Shown in pieces: positions 9,363-17,506 of a stretch of 64,000 bases of DNA. Position 1 is the first letter of the stretch. The number at the start of each line of letters is the position of its first letter. Source of the stretch: Chryseosolibacter histidinae (lineage in GTDB: Bacteria; Bacteroidota; Bacteroidia; Cytophagales; Cyclobacteriaceae); assembly GCF_018598225.1 (NCBI RefSeq), contig NZ_JAHESF010000014.1, forward strand, positions 62,001-126,000. Reading direction: 5' to 3'. The position numbers and the translations under genes are program-made. The notes beneath the pieces are model-generated. The model saw only the letters and a program-made list of their open reading frames with translations, was not told the DNA's origin and searched no databases.

Positions 9363-10154
9363 ATGGGAAAAATCATTGCGATTGCGAATCAAAAGGGTGG
9401 TGTTGGAAAGACCACTTCTGCGATTAACCTGGCAGCGAGTCTCGCGGTGCTGGAAAAAAAGACGTTACTGATCGACGCCGATCCACAGGCAAACTCAACC
9501 TCAGGTGTAGGGCTGAACCCGAAAGACATCAGCCAGGGCATTTATGAATGTATGGTAGACGGCGTACCCCCGCAGGAAGCCATTGTCAAAAATGACCTGA
9601 AATTCCTGGAGATCATGCCGTCGCACATCGACCTGGTAGGTGCCGAAGTGGAGATGGTGAGCATCGAACGCCGCGAAGAGAAAATGCGCGATGCGTTGAG
9701 CAAGATCAAGCAGGACTATGACTACATCATCATCGATTGTTCTCCATCACTGGGCCTGATCACCATCAATGCGCTGACCGCAGCCGACTCCGTGATCATT
9801 CCCGTGCAGTGTGAGTACTTCGCGCTTGAAGGTCTCGGAAAACTGCTTAACACCATTAAGATCATTCAGACGAGACTGAATCCCAAACTTGAAATAGAAG
9901 GTATCCTGCTGACGTTATATGATGCGCGGACCAGTCTGGGCAACCAGGTGGTGGAAGAAGTGAGGACCCATTTCCAGAAAATGACCTTCAACACCATCAT
10001 CCCCCGGAATGTGAAGCTGAGTGAATCGCCCAGCTTCGGGCTGCCGGCCATCGTTCATGATGCAGAAAGCAAAGGTGCGATCAGCTATCTGAACCTGGCA
10101 CATGAGATACTGGATAAAAATAACGGAACAGCGACTAACGGAGTAGCTAAATGA
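9363..10154 (+). CDS. parA: Chromosome-partitioning ATPase ParA/Soj
   Basis: 263 residues. A ParA-type P-loop ATPase that binds DNA non-specifically and moves ParB-parS complexes during chromosome segregation. The deviant Walker A motif KGGVGKTTSAINLA is at residues 11-24, Walker A' LIDADPQANSTSG at about 38-50, and Walker B DYIIIDCSPSLG at about 120-131. There is no N-terminal helix-turn-helix, so it is a chromosomal-type Soj rather than a long plasmid ParA. Its stop overlaps the parB ATG by four bases (ATGA), so the pair is translationally coupled. Confidence 0.96.
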   Translation: MGKIIAIANQKGGVGKTTSAINLAASLAVLEKKTLLIDADPQANSTSGVGLNPKDISQGIYECMVDGVPPQEAIVKNDLKFLEIMPSHIDLVGAEVEMVSIERREEKMRDALSKIKQDYDYIIIDCSPSLGLITINALTAADSVIIPVQCEYFALEGLGKLLNTIKIIQTRLNPKLEIEGILLTLYDARTSLGNQVVEEVRTHFQKMTFNTIIPRNVKLSESPSFGLPAIVHDAESKGAISYLNLAHEILDKNNGTATNGVAK

Positions 10155-11065
10155 GCAAGAAAAAAGCATTAGGAAGGGGCCTCAGCGCACTGTTAAGCGA
10201 TAATGAGGCAGTAGAAGAGAAGCTGGAAGTTGATATTCCCGTACAGGTGGCACCACAGCCATCTGTTGCCACGGGCGCCATAGCCGAGATCCCGGTAGAA
10301 GAGATCGAAGTGAACCCGTTTCAGCCCCGTACACATTTTGACCAGGATGCCCTGCTCGAGCTGGCGGAGTCTATTAAAGTGCACGGCATCATTCAGCCGA
10401 TCACCGTACGCAGGCTCACCGCCAATCAGTATCAGCTGATCTCGGGTGAAAGGCGTTTCCAGGCTTCCAAGCTTGCCGACCTCAAGACCATACCGGCGTA
10501 CATCCGCTCGGCCGATGACCAGCAGATGCTGGAGATGGCGCTGATCGAGAACATCCAGCGTGAGAACCTGAACGCCATAGAAATTGCGTTGAGCTACCAG
10601 CGCCTGATCTCGGAGTGTAACCTGAAGCAGGATGAGCTGGGCGAGCGTGTGGGCAAGAACAGGGCTACGGTGACGAACTACCTGCGCTTGCTGAAGCTGC
10701 CGCCCGATATCCAGATCGCTGTGCGTGACAACAGGCTTTCCATGGGTCATGCCCGCGCCATCATCAACGTTGAAAACCCGGACCAGCAGCTTTATATCTT
10801 CAAAAAAACGCTGAACGAAGATCTTTCGGTACGCAAGGTGGAAGAGCTTGTACGCGAGTTCTCGAACAAGAAGACCGAAGAGAGCACCAGCTCCCCTGCC
10901 CCGGCGGCCAGCGCATCAAAAGAAATTTCTCAGCTGCAATCGCGGCTGTCTTCACACTTTGGCACCCGTGTTGTAGTGAAAAGCGACGGCAAGAAAGGAG
11001 ACATTAAGATTCCCTTCCTGTCAGTAGAAGACCTGAACCGGATCCTGGACATCCTGAAAGTGTGA
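10151..11065 (+). CDS. parB: Chromosome-partitioning protein ParB (CTPase)
   Basis: 304 residues. It binds parS sites and spreads as a CTP-dependent DNA clamp. A short KKKALGRGLSALL N-terminus, which in homologues stimulates ParA, precedes the ParB/Srx CTPase domain with NPFQPR, GIIQPI, GERRF and ENIQREN (about 50-145). A KorB-type helix-turn-helix follows (GKNRATVTNYLRLLKL, near 175-190), then a linker and a C-terminal dimerisation domain. It overlaps parA by four bases and is followed by the DUF5683 gene after 48 bases, the gene order commonly seen in Bacteroidota. Confidence 0.96.
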   Translation: MSKKKALGRGLSALLSDNEAVEEKLEVDIPVQVAPQPSVATGAIAEIPVEEIEVNPFQPRTHFDQDALLELAESIKVHGIIQPITVRRLTANQYQLISGERRFQASKLADLKTIPAYIRSADDQQMLEMALIENIQRENLNAIEIALSYQRLISECNLKQDELGERVGKNRATVTNYLRLLKLPPDIQIAVRDNRLSMGHARAIINVENPDQQLYIFKKTLNEDLSVRKVEELVREFSNKKTEESTSSPAPAASASKEISQLQSRLSSHFGTRVVVKSDGKKGDIKIPFLSVEDLNRILDILKV

Positions 11066-11113
11066 TTTCCCGGATTCCGGGTCTATCACTAACTTCACGG
11101 CTCAAATGTGTTC

Positions 11114-11698
11114 ATGAAAAAGCTTTTACTTGCCTGCTTTGTAACCATCACGATCGTTTTTAACGCCAGCGCCCAGGAACCGGTGAAGGTAGAGCGCGAT
11201 ACTATCTTCATCGAGAACCAGGACACGGTGCTGCTGAAATCGTACGCCAAACGTTACAACCCACGCAAGGCGCTTTTGCTGGCCGCGATCGTGCCAGGCC
11301 TTGGCCAGGTCTACAATAAGAAATACTGGAAGCTTCCGCTGGTATACGGAGGCTTTTATCTGATCGGCCGCCAGATCAACTTTTACAACGACATCTACAC
11401 TACTTACAAATTCCAGCTCTTCACCAACCTGGAGACCAACGCCACCAAAAGCAAGGTGTACCCCTACTACACAACTGACCAGCTCAGAAGGATCGTTGAC
11501 CGGAGCCGGCGTGAACGCGACTTCATGGTGATCCTCATGGGCGGCATGTACCTGCTGCAGATCATCGACGCCCACGTGGATGCCCACCTCAAGGAATTTG
11601 ACCTCAATCCCAACCTCCGGGTAAGCCTGGAACCTACCATCACCCAGGATGCGCTCATCGGCAGACAGACGGGAATGGCCCTGGTATTCAGGTTCTAG
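11114..11698 (+). CDS. DUF5683 domain-containing membrane protein
   Basis: 194 residues from the ATG at 11114; a GTG six bases earlier is less likely. A signal-peptide-like start (MKKLLLACFVTITIVFNASA) is followed by the DUF5683 core RKALLLAAIVPGLGQVYNKK (about 50-70), a second hydrophobic stretch (LVYGGFYLIG), and a third (VILMGGMYLLQIIDAHVDAH, about 138-157). The function of the family is not known. It sits between parB and dapB in the same orientation, as in many Bacteroidota genomes, but nothing links it mechanistically to partitioning. Confidence 0.85.
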   Translation: MKKLLLACFVTITIVFNASAQEPVKVERDTIFIENQDTVLLKSYAKRYNPRKALLLAAIVPGLGQVYNKKYWKLPLVYGGFYLIGRQINFYNDIYTTYKFQLFTNLETNATKSKVYPYYTTDQLRRIVDRSRRERDFMVILMGGMYLLQIIDAHVDAHLKEFDLNPNLRVSLEPTITQDALIGRQTGMALVFRF

Positions 11699-11826
11699 TG
11701 ATCAAATGATCAGTGTCAAGAGGGCTACCGGACCCAATGAAACCCTGAGACGGTTGTTAATTTGCCCATGGACGAATTGAACATTGGCACATTTCCATTT
11801 AGATTGCACGCCTAAATGAACATCAG

Positions 11827-12534
11827 ATGAAAGTATTGCTTGTCGGATATGGCAAAATGGGAAAGACCATTGAACGGATAGCCCTGGAAAGAGGTCACGA
11901 GATCGCCGGGCGCATCGATGTCCATAACCAGCACGAATTTGACACGGTCACAGCTGATGTTGCCATCGAGTTCTCCCATCCCGATGCCGCCTTCAACAAC
12001 GTAAAGCGATGCCTCGAGCGGAAGATCCCCGTGGTATGTGGTACCACCGGCTGGCTTGCCCGCAAACCCGAGATCGAAGCGTTAACCAAAAATATCAACG
12101 GCGCCTTCTTCTATGCCTCCAACTACAGCCTGGGGGTGAATATATTCTTCAAGCTCAATGAGCACCTGGCCCGGATGATGGGCAACTTCGGCAACTACCA
12201 TGTGAGCATGGAGGAGATCCACCATACCGAGAAGAAGGATGCGCCCAGCGGAACGGCCATTACCCTGGCAGAGGGGGTTATGAAGCACGTCAAAGGCAAA
12301 AGATCGTGGGTAAACCATGATACCACAGCCCCGGAAGAGATCGGCATAAAGTCTTTAAGGATCGCCCAGGTACCCGGCACCCACACCGTCAGGTACAGCT
12401 CTGCTGTTGACGAGATCGAGATCAAGCACACGGCCCATACGCGCGAGGGCTTTGCCTCCGGAGCCGTGATGGTGGCCGAGTGGCTCCGCGACAAGAAAGG
12501 CGTTCTGAGCATGGACGATTTTCTCCAGTTCTAA
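11827..12534 (+). CDS. dapB: 4-Hydroxy-tetrahydrodipicolinate reductase
   Basis: 235 residues. Catalyses the NAD(P)H-dependent reduction in the diaminopimelate/lysine pathway. The Rossmann motif GYGKMGKTIE is at residues 7-16, the CGTTGW loop near 70, and the catalytic/substrate motif EIHHTEKKDAPSGT near 128-141. It is somewhat shorter than the roughly 270-residue E. coli enzyme, as is usual in Bacteroidota, which have a compact N-terminal domain. It lies 128 bases after the DUF5683 gene and 92 bases before lepB. Confidence 0.96.
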   Translation: MKVLLVGYGKMGKTIERIALERGHEIAGRIDVHNQHEFDTVTADVAIEFSHPDAAFNNVKRCLERKIPVVCGTTGWLARKPEIEALTKNINGAFFYASNYSLGVNIFFKLNEHLARMMGNFGNYHVSMEEIHHTEKKDAPSGTAITLAEGVMKHVKGKRSWVNHDTTAPEEIGIKSLRIAQVPGTHTVRYSSAVDEIEIKHTAHTREGFASGAVMVAEWLRDKKGVLSMDDFLQF

Positions 12535-12626
12535 GCCCCGTCAAAACCCCTGATGGATAGCCTTCCGGCGGTAACGATGGTTTAAAGAATTTTCCCTTTA
12601 TTTGCAGGTTTTAAATTGAAACCATC

Positions 12627-14087
12627 GTGAGCACACCGCTTATTACACTCCTTATCTACCGCATCGGTATTACCATCGGTTACTGGAAACTGTTTGAAAA
12701 AGCTGGCATTGAAGGCTGGAAATCGCTGATCCCTTTTTACTCAGAGTATATTATCGCGGTGGACCTGGTGGGCAAGCCCAAATGGTGGATCGTATACTTG
12801 CTGATACCGGTGGTGAATATCATCGCCTATTTTGTACTGATCTTTAACCTTTTGCGCTGCTACGGAAAGGAGAGCCTCGGAGCCCAGCTGCTTACGATCT
12901 TTGCAGGATTCATTTACCTGCCCTACGTCAGCTTTCAAAAGGATGTAAAATACCGGGGTAAGCTTCACACCCTGCCCGAAGTAAAGAAGAGCATCACCCA
13001 GGAGTGGGCCGACGCCATCATCTTTGCCGTGGTAGCCGCCACGCTCATCCGCTGGCTGATCATGGAAGCCTACACCATCCCCACACCTTCTATGGAAAAC
13101 TCGCTGCTGGTGGGCGATTTCCTGTTCGTGAGCAAATTCCATTACGGTACTCGCACCACAACAACACCGCTCCAGGTTCCCCTCACGCACCAGAAGATCT
13201 GGTTCACGGACCTGCCTTCGTATGTGGAGTGGATCAAACTTCCGCAATACCGTCTGCCGGGCATCACACACGTAAAACGCAACGATGTGGTGGTGTTCAA
13301 TGTGCCGCCGCGCGAGCTGAACGAGTATAAAGATTACCCAGTAGACCTTAAGACGAATTATATCAAACGTTGTGTGGCGATACCCGGCGATACGCTTCGG
13401 ATCATAGACCGCCAGGTATACATCAACGGAAAAGCGGAAGAGAACCCTCCGCTGATGCAATACAGCTACCTGGTGGTGGCTAACAACGACATCAGTGAAA
13501 GGATCCTGAAAAAATACAAGATCTACGATTACGAGATCGTGGGCCGCCCCGGCGACGGCGTGGTATACCAGATGTTCCTCACAGAAGAGCTCGCCCAGGA
13601 GCTGAAGAAGCTGAACTTTGTACGCGAGGTGAAGATCGCCACGCACAATGGCAGCGAAGGCTTCAGCACCCGCACTGAAAAAACAGTGGAGCCGAACATC
13701 TTCCCCGACTCAAAAACATTTCCCTGGAACGGTGACTTCTTCGGACCGCTCGTGATCCCCGCCAAGGGCATGACCATTCCCATCAACGAAAAAACACTGG
13801 CCACCTACGGCAGTACCATCAAGCTGTATGACCACAACGATGACGTGAAGCTCGACAGCGGCAAGCTGGTGATCGATGGCAAGGAAGTAACGGAATACAC
13901 CTTCAAGCAGAACTACTATTTCATGATGGGGGACAACCGGCATAACTCACTCGACTCCCGCTACTGGGGTTTTGTACCTGAAGACCACATCGTAGGAAAA
14001 GCATTTTTCATATGGCTTTCGATCGATCGCAATGCAGACTTCATCCATAAGATCAGGTGGAGCAGGTTTTTTAGGATTATCGAATAA
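12627..14087 (+). CDS. lepB: Signal peptidase I with N-terminal DUF5684-like membrane domain
   Basis: 486 residues from a GTG start; no in-frame ATG lies upstream. Residues 1-110 form a DUF5684-like membrane domain (hydrophobic helices about 5-22, 52-75 and 85-100, with GWKSLIPFY and GKPKWW). A further TM (about 130-148) then leads to the peptidase: catalytic Ser in PTPSMENSLLVGD (about 154), Lys general base in NYIKRCVAIPGD (about 246), and the late signature MMGDNRHNSLDSRYWGFVP (about 432-450). A large insert separates the Lys box from this last motif. It removes signal peptides of exported proteins at the periplasmic face. The stop lies two bases from a repeat arm. Confidence 0.95.
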   Translation: MSTPLITLLIYRIGITIGYWKLFEKAGIEGWKSLIPFYSEYIIAVDLVGKPKWWIVYLLIPVVNIIAYFVLIFNLLRCYGKESLGAQLLTIFAGFIYLPYVSFQKDVKYRGKLHTLPEVKKSITQEWADAIIFAVVAATLIRWLIMEAYTIPTPSMENSLLVGDFLFVSKFHYGTRTTTTPLQVPLTHQKIWFTDLPSYVEWIKLPQYRLPGITHVKRNDVVVFNVPPRELNEYKDYPVDLKTNYIKRCVAIPGDTLRIIDRQVYINGKAEENPPLMQYSYLVVANNDISERILKKYKIYDYEIVGRPGDGVVYQMFLTEELAQELKKLNFVREVKIATHNGSEGFSTRTEKTVEPNIFPDSKTFPWNGDFFGPLVIPAKGMTIPINEKTLATYGSTIKLYDHNDDVKLDSGKLVIDGKEVTEYTFKQNYYFMMGDNRHNSLDSRYWGFVPEDHIVGKAFFIWLSIDRNADFIHKIRWSRFFRIIE

Positions 14088-14089
14088 AA

Positions 14090-14348
14090 GTTGACAGTTG
14101 ACAAACGGGCAGTTGACAACGGTTTGAGTCTGCGACGCTGTTTCGGCTTTTAGCTTAAGGGTCCATAGTCCATGGTCCATAGTCGATGGTCGTGCAGTGT
14201 GAACTTAGGTAATCGTACTATCGATAGCGACCGGCGTCTTTCATGCAATTTTCATTAAGGTAAAAAGCAGACTTGACTCTCCATGCCATGGACAATGGAC
14301 TATCGACTATGGACTGATTGTCAACTGCTTTGTTGTCAATTGTCAACT
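14090..14348. repeat. Nested inverted-repeat element filling the lepB/ung junction
   Basis: The outer arms (14090-14121 and 14316-14348) consist of TTGACAG/TTGACAA units. Inside them, inner arms (14161-14190 and 14288-14314) consist of GTCCATA/GTCCATG units. Reverse-complementing the right outer arm aligns it to the left over about 30 bases with about five mismatches. The element starts two bases after the lepB stop and ends five bases before the ung stop, so it occupies the whole 266-base convergent space. The innermost core is about 97 bases with no ORF or known RNA. Confidence 0.85.
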
Positions 14349-14353
14349 AATTC

Positions 14354-15016
14354 TCACCATTCTATCTCCTTCAATCCCTTGCTCGCCAGATACTGATTGG
14401 CTTTGGAGAAGTGTTTGCTGCCGAAGAAACCTCTGTCGGCGGAGAAGGGCGATGGGTGTGCTGACATGAGCACGAGGTGTTTGCTGCGATCGATGATCTC
14501 TCCTTTTTTCTGAGCGTATGATCCCCAGAGTAAAAAGACCACGTTCTCTTTCTCTTCTGATATTTTTCTGATCACAGCATCGGTGAAGGTTTCCCATCCT
14601 TTGTTCTGATGTGAGCCGGGTGTGCTGGCGCGTACAGTGAGCGTTGCATTGAGCAACAGAACTCCCTGATTAGCCCAGCGCTCGAGGTCTCCCGACTGCG
14701 GGATCGGTTTGCCGAGGTCCTGCTGTATTTCTTTGAAGATGTTCACCAGCGATGGCGGCATGCGCACACCGTCGCGCACAGAGAAGCAGAGTCCGTTGGC
14801 CTGGCCCGGGCCATGATAAGGGTCCTGCCCGATGATCACCACTTTCACATCGTCAAAATCACAACGGTCGAAGGCCCTGAAGATCTCTTTGCCCGGCGGG
14901 TAGACCGTGGCGGTCTGGTATTCTGTTTTTACGAAGTCGGTCAGTTGTGTGAAGTAGGGCTTATCGAACTCATTGGATAGGCGATGTTTCCAGGTTGATG
15001 CGATCTTAACATCCAT
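14354..15016 (-). CDS. ung: Uracil-DNA glycosylase, family 1
   Basis: 220 residues from ATG 15016. A TTG 21 bases upstream is in frame, but the sequence before MDVKIASTWK is not conserved in type. It removes uracil from DNA in base-excision repair. The water-activating motif GQDPYHG is near residues 62-68, the uracil-binding LLLNATLTVR segment near 120, and the DNA-intercalation loop HPSPFSADRGFFGSKHF near 180-197. Here Phe replaces the usual Leu of HPSPLS. The length is normal. It is divergent from apaG. Confidence 0.96.
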   Translation of the reverse strand: MDVKIASTWKHRLSNEFDKPYFTQLTDFVKTEYQTATVYPPGKEIFRAFDRCDFDDVKVVIIGQDPYHGPGQANGLCFSVRDGVRMPPSLVNIFKEIQQDLGKPIPQSGDLERWANQGVLLLNATLTVRASTPGSHQNKGWETFTDAVIRKISEEKENVVFLLWGSYAQKKGEIIDRSKHLVLMSAHPSPFSADRGFFGSKHFSKANQYLASKGLKEIEW

Positions 15017-15163
15017 GCGGCATGTGCTTTTTGGCAAAATTAGAATTAGATGTGAAGGGCGGAAAACATTTGTAAGAATGTGGCGAAACTAAAAGAAAAA
15101 AATTGATTCTCAGGTAGTTACAATCATTAACTAAGAATGCCGACGGGAATTGCAAAAAATTGA

Positions 15164-15171
15164 TATTTTTG
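15164..15171 (+). promoter_or_regulatory. Candidate -7 box for apaG
   Basis: TATTTTTG (15164-15171) fits TAnnTTTG but lies only six bases from the apaG ATG at 15178, which would make the transcript nearly leaderless. No good -33 element is visible about 20 bases upstream. The 161-base ung/apaG gap (15017-15177) must also hold the ung promoter, which I could not locate. Confidence 0.3.
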
Positions 15172-15177
15172 ACACAT

Positions 15178-15564
15178 ATGGTAACGGAAATCACGCAGGG
15201 TATCAAGGTTAGCGTTGAGACGGAATATCAGCCCGCTTATTCCAGTCCGAGCCAATACCATTATGTATTTACCTACCGGATTACTATAGAAAACCAAAGC
15301 GAGTATACTATTCAGCTTATGCGCAGGCACTGGCACATCTTCGACGCAGGCTTCAGCCGGCGCGAGGTGGAAGGTGAAGGTGTTGTTGGTCAGCAGCCCG
15401 TGCTCGAACCGGGCCAGACACACCAGTATGTTTCGGGTTGCAACCTGAAGTCAGGCATCGGCAAAATGGTAGGCACTTACCAGATGGAACGTGTTGTTGA
15501 CGGTTCCCGCATGCAGGTAAACATCCCCGAGTTTACCATGATCGCCCCGATACGCCTCAATTAA
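15178..15564 (+). CDS. apaG: ApaG-like protein
   Basis: 128 residues from ATG 15178; an in-frame TTG at 15160 is not needed. A single ApaG fold: VSVETEYQPAYSS, FTYRITIENQS, LMRRHWHIFDA and the glycine-rich VEGEGVVGQQPVLEPG loop are all present. E. coli ApaG is associated with Co2+ resistance and Ap4A levels, and eukaryotic relatives occur in F-box proteins; the biochemical role is unsettled. Its stop is directly followed by the GTG start of the methyltransferase gene, so the two are co-translated. Confidence 0.92.
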   Translation: MVTEITQGIKVSVETEYQPAYSSPSQYHYVFTYRITIENQSEYTIQLMRRHWHIFDAGFSRREVEGEGVVGQQPVLEPGQTHQYVSGCNLKSGIGKMVGTYQMERVVDGSRMQVNIPEFTMIAPIRLN

Positions 15565-16338
15565 GTGGCCGATAAATTCTTTCAGATCAAGTCTTATCTC
15601 TCCTACTGGCTGGATGCCGTAGACGAGCATTCCCTTCACTCTCCTTTCCTGTTCGACTTCTATACACGTGTTGTTAAAAAGAAACAGGGTACCAAAGGCG
15701 TTGAGGCGTTTGAAAGCCTCCGGAAAAAACTGCTCGCTGACCGACGTCCAATTACCGGCAGCGACCCCGGCTCAGGAAGAGTTGGCGGGTCGACCATCTC
15801 CTCCATTGCCCGTACGAGCATCAGTCCCATACGGTTTTCGGAGATGTATGCCCGGATCATCACACACTTCAAGGCGCAAACCATCGTGGAGCTGGGTACA
15901 TCGTTCGGCATCAATACACTCTACCTGGCCCAGCGGAAAGATTCGGCCGTAGCCACTTTTGAAGGATCGCCCGCCATTGCTGACATTGCCCAGACCACTT
16001 TCGAATTTGCCGGCGCCCGTAATATCCAGCTGATCCGGGGGGATATAGATGTCACCCTTTCTTCGTATCTTCAGTCTGTTCGCAAAGTGGATTTTGTGCT
16101 GATGGATGCAAACCACCGGTACAAGCCCACCCTTCAGTATTTTGAACTTTTATTGACCAGGATCCGGGAGACCAGCGTGATGGTGATGGACGATATCCAC
16201 TATTCAAAAGATATGGAGAGAGCCTGGAACGAGATCAAAAAGCACAAGCTGGTGTATGGCTCGGCAGACCTGTACCGGTGTGGAATTCTTTTTTTTGATC
16301 CATCACTGAACAAACAACACGCTATCTTACAGGTTTAG
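15565..16338 (+). CDS. Class I SAM-dependent methyltransferase (O-methyltransferase-like)
   Basis: 257 residues from a GTG that abuts the apaG stop. The SAM-binding region holds TIVELGTSFGINTLYLAQ (motif I, about 107-124) and an acidic residue in ATFEGSP, then VDFVLMDANHRYKPTLQYFE (about 173-192) and VMVMDDIHYS, which resemble the metal-binding Asp-containing loops of catechol-type O-methyltransferases. The substrate is unknown. An N-terminal 80-residue region without recognised domain includes HSLHSPFLFDFY, a motif typical of this Bacteroidota family. Confidence 0.85.
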   Translation: MADKFFQIKSYLSYWLDAVDEHSLHSPFLFDFYTRVVKKKQGTKGVEAFESLRKKLLADRRPITGSDPGSGRVGGSTISSIARTSISPIRFSEMYARIITHFKAQTIVELGTSFGINTLYLAQRKDSAVATFEGSPAIADIAQTTFEFAGARNIQLIRGDIDVTLSSYLQSVRKVDFVLMDANHRYKPTLQYFELLLTRIRETSVMVMDDIHYSKDMERAWNEIKKHKLVYGSADLYRCGILFFDPSLNKQHAILQV

Positions 16339-16341
16339 CGG

Positions 16342-16372
16342 TTGAAATACAGCCGTATAAGCCCTATTTTTG
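16342..16372 (+). promoter_or_regulatory. Strong Bacteroidota-type promoter for the coiled-coil protein gene
   Basis: TTG at 16342-16344 and TATTTTTG at 16365-16372, spaced 20 bases, match the -33/-7 consensus well. It begins three bases after the methyltransferase stop, so the next gene has its own promoter. The expected start near 16379 rules out the in-frame TTG at 16342 as start codon. Confidence 0.6.
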
Positions 16373-16389
16373 CGGAATACTTTTTGCTT

Positions 16390-17373
16390 ATGCTCTCAGC
16401 TTCAAATAAAAACGTCACCACCGACCATACCAAGACCGATATGAGCGACGCCTCTGAGAAACACTCATCACTGGAAACCACACCTAAAAGAAACAACAAA
16501 GCGGCCATTATCATTGCCCTCATGGCCATTGTCATCATCATTCAGGGCATCAAGATCTACCTCGATACGAAAGAAAAACAGGAAGTGCGCACGCAACTCA
16601 CCACCACGGAAGAGGAGCTTGCCACCACCATGCAGCGCATGACGGAGATCAGGACCGAGCTTGATCAGAAGATCGCAGAAGTGGCTAAACTTGGCGGCAA
16701 TGTGGCCGACCTCGAGCGGGCCAAAGCAGAGATCGAGAATGAGCTGAAACGTTCCATCCGCGCCACGGGCAAAGAGATCAAGGCGCTGAAAGACCGCGTT
16801 GAAGGATATGAGATGCTGCTGAAGAACAAGGACGAGGAGATCGAAAAGCTGAAGAACGTGAACAAGGAGCTCGTCACAGAAAACCGGTCACTGAAAACGC
16901 AGAAGAACCAATTGGGAGACTCCATCAGCCGTCTCAGCCAGACCAAAGAAGACCTGACCGCGAAAGTAGCCATTGCCTCGCAGCTGAAAGTAGAGAACGT
17001 CAGGATCGTAGCCCTCAACGACAGGGGTAAAGAACGTGAATCACCTTTCAAGAGCCGCCAGGTAGGCAAGCTGAAGATCGAGTTCAACATCGCTGAGAAT
17101 AACGTTGCCCCTATTGAAGGCAAGAAGATCATGGTGCGCATCATCGACGAGAACAACCAGGTGCTGTTCGACGTATCGCGCGGCTCCGGAACCTTTATCT
17201 TCAATGGCAAAGAGGAGTTCTACACCGCCGCCCAGGAGGTACTCTTCGACAACACAAAACAAAAGCTCACCTACCTCTACGACAAGGGCTCTGAATATGC
17301 GTCAGGCAGCTACACGCTGGAGGTTTACACGGATAACTATTTGATGGGACGGGGAGAGTTTGTGGTTAAATAG
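16390..17373 (+). CDS. Single-pass membrane coiled-coil protein, unknown function
   Basis: 327 residues from ATG 16390; ATG 16441 is an alternative that leaves a longer leader. A charged cytoplasmic N-terminus precedes one TM segment (AAIIIALMAIVIIIQGIKIY, about residues 37-57). A long coiled coil (about 60-210) is rich in Glu/Lys/Leu heptads. A compact C-terminal beta domain (about 215-325) contains VRIVALNDRGK, KIEFNIAENNVAPIEGKKI and SGSYTLEVYTDNYLMGRG. I do not recognise the family beyond its recurrence in Bacteroidota. The stop codon overlaps the start of a repeat arm. Confidence 0.8.
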   Translation: MLSASNKNVTTDHTKTDMSDASEKHSSLETTPKRNNKAAIIIALMAIVIIIQGIKIYLDTKEKQEVRTQLTTTEEELATTMQRMTEIRTELDQKIAEVAKLGGNVADLERAKAEIENELKRSIRATGKEIKALKDRVEGYEMLLKNKDEEIEKLKNVNKELVTENRSLKTQKNQLGDSISRLSQTKEDLTAKVAIASQLKVENVRIVALNDRGKERESPFKSRQVGKLKIEFNIAENNVAPIEGKKIMVRIIDENNQVLFDVSRGSGTFIFNGKEEFYTAAQEVLFDNTKQKLTYLYDKGSEYASGSYTLEVYTDNYLMGRGEFVVK

Positions 17374-17505
17374 TTACCAGTTGCCGGTTGCCAGTTACCG
17401 GTTCTTACAGAGTTGCGACTCATTTCGGGCTTCGAAATAAAACCGTCAACGTGAACCCCGTGGACTTCGCCCAACTGGCCATCCGGAAACCGGCAACTGG
17501 CAACT
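17372..17505. repeat. Inverted-repeat element, GGTTGCC family, filling a convergent junction
   Basis: The left arm (17372-17403) has units AGTTACC, AGTTGCC, GGTTGCC, AGTTACC. The right arm (17488-17505) is the complementary AACCGGCAACTGGCAACT. The loop is about 84 bases. The left arm begins inside the stop codon of the coiled-coil gene and the right arm ends two bases before the stop of the convergent gene at 17507. The same family recurs at 26898-27013 and as a solo arm at 54282. Confidence 0.85.
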
Positions 17506-17506
17506 T

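Noticed and set aside
12741-13646. 301-codon minus-strand frame opposite lepB
   Set aside because: Opposite conserved signal peptidase sequence; the translation has no family features and irregular composition.
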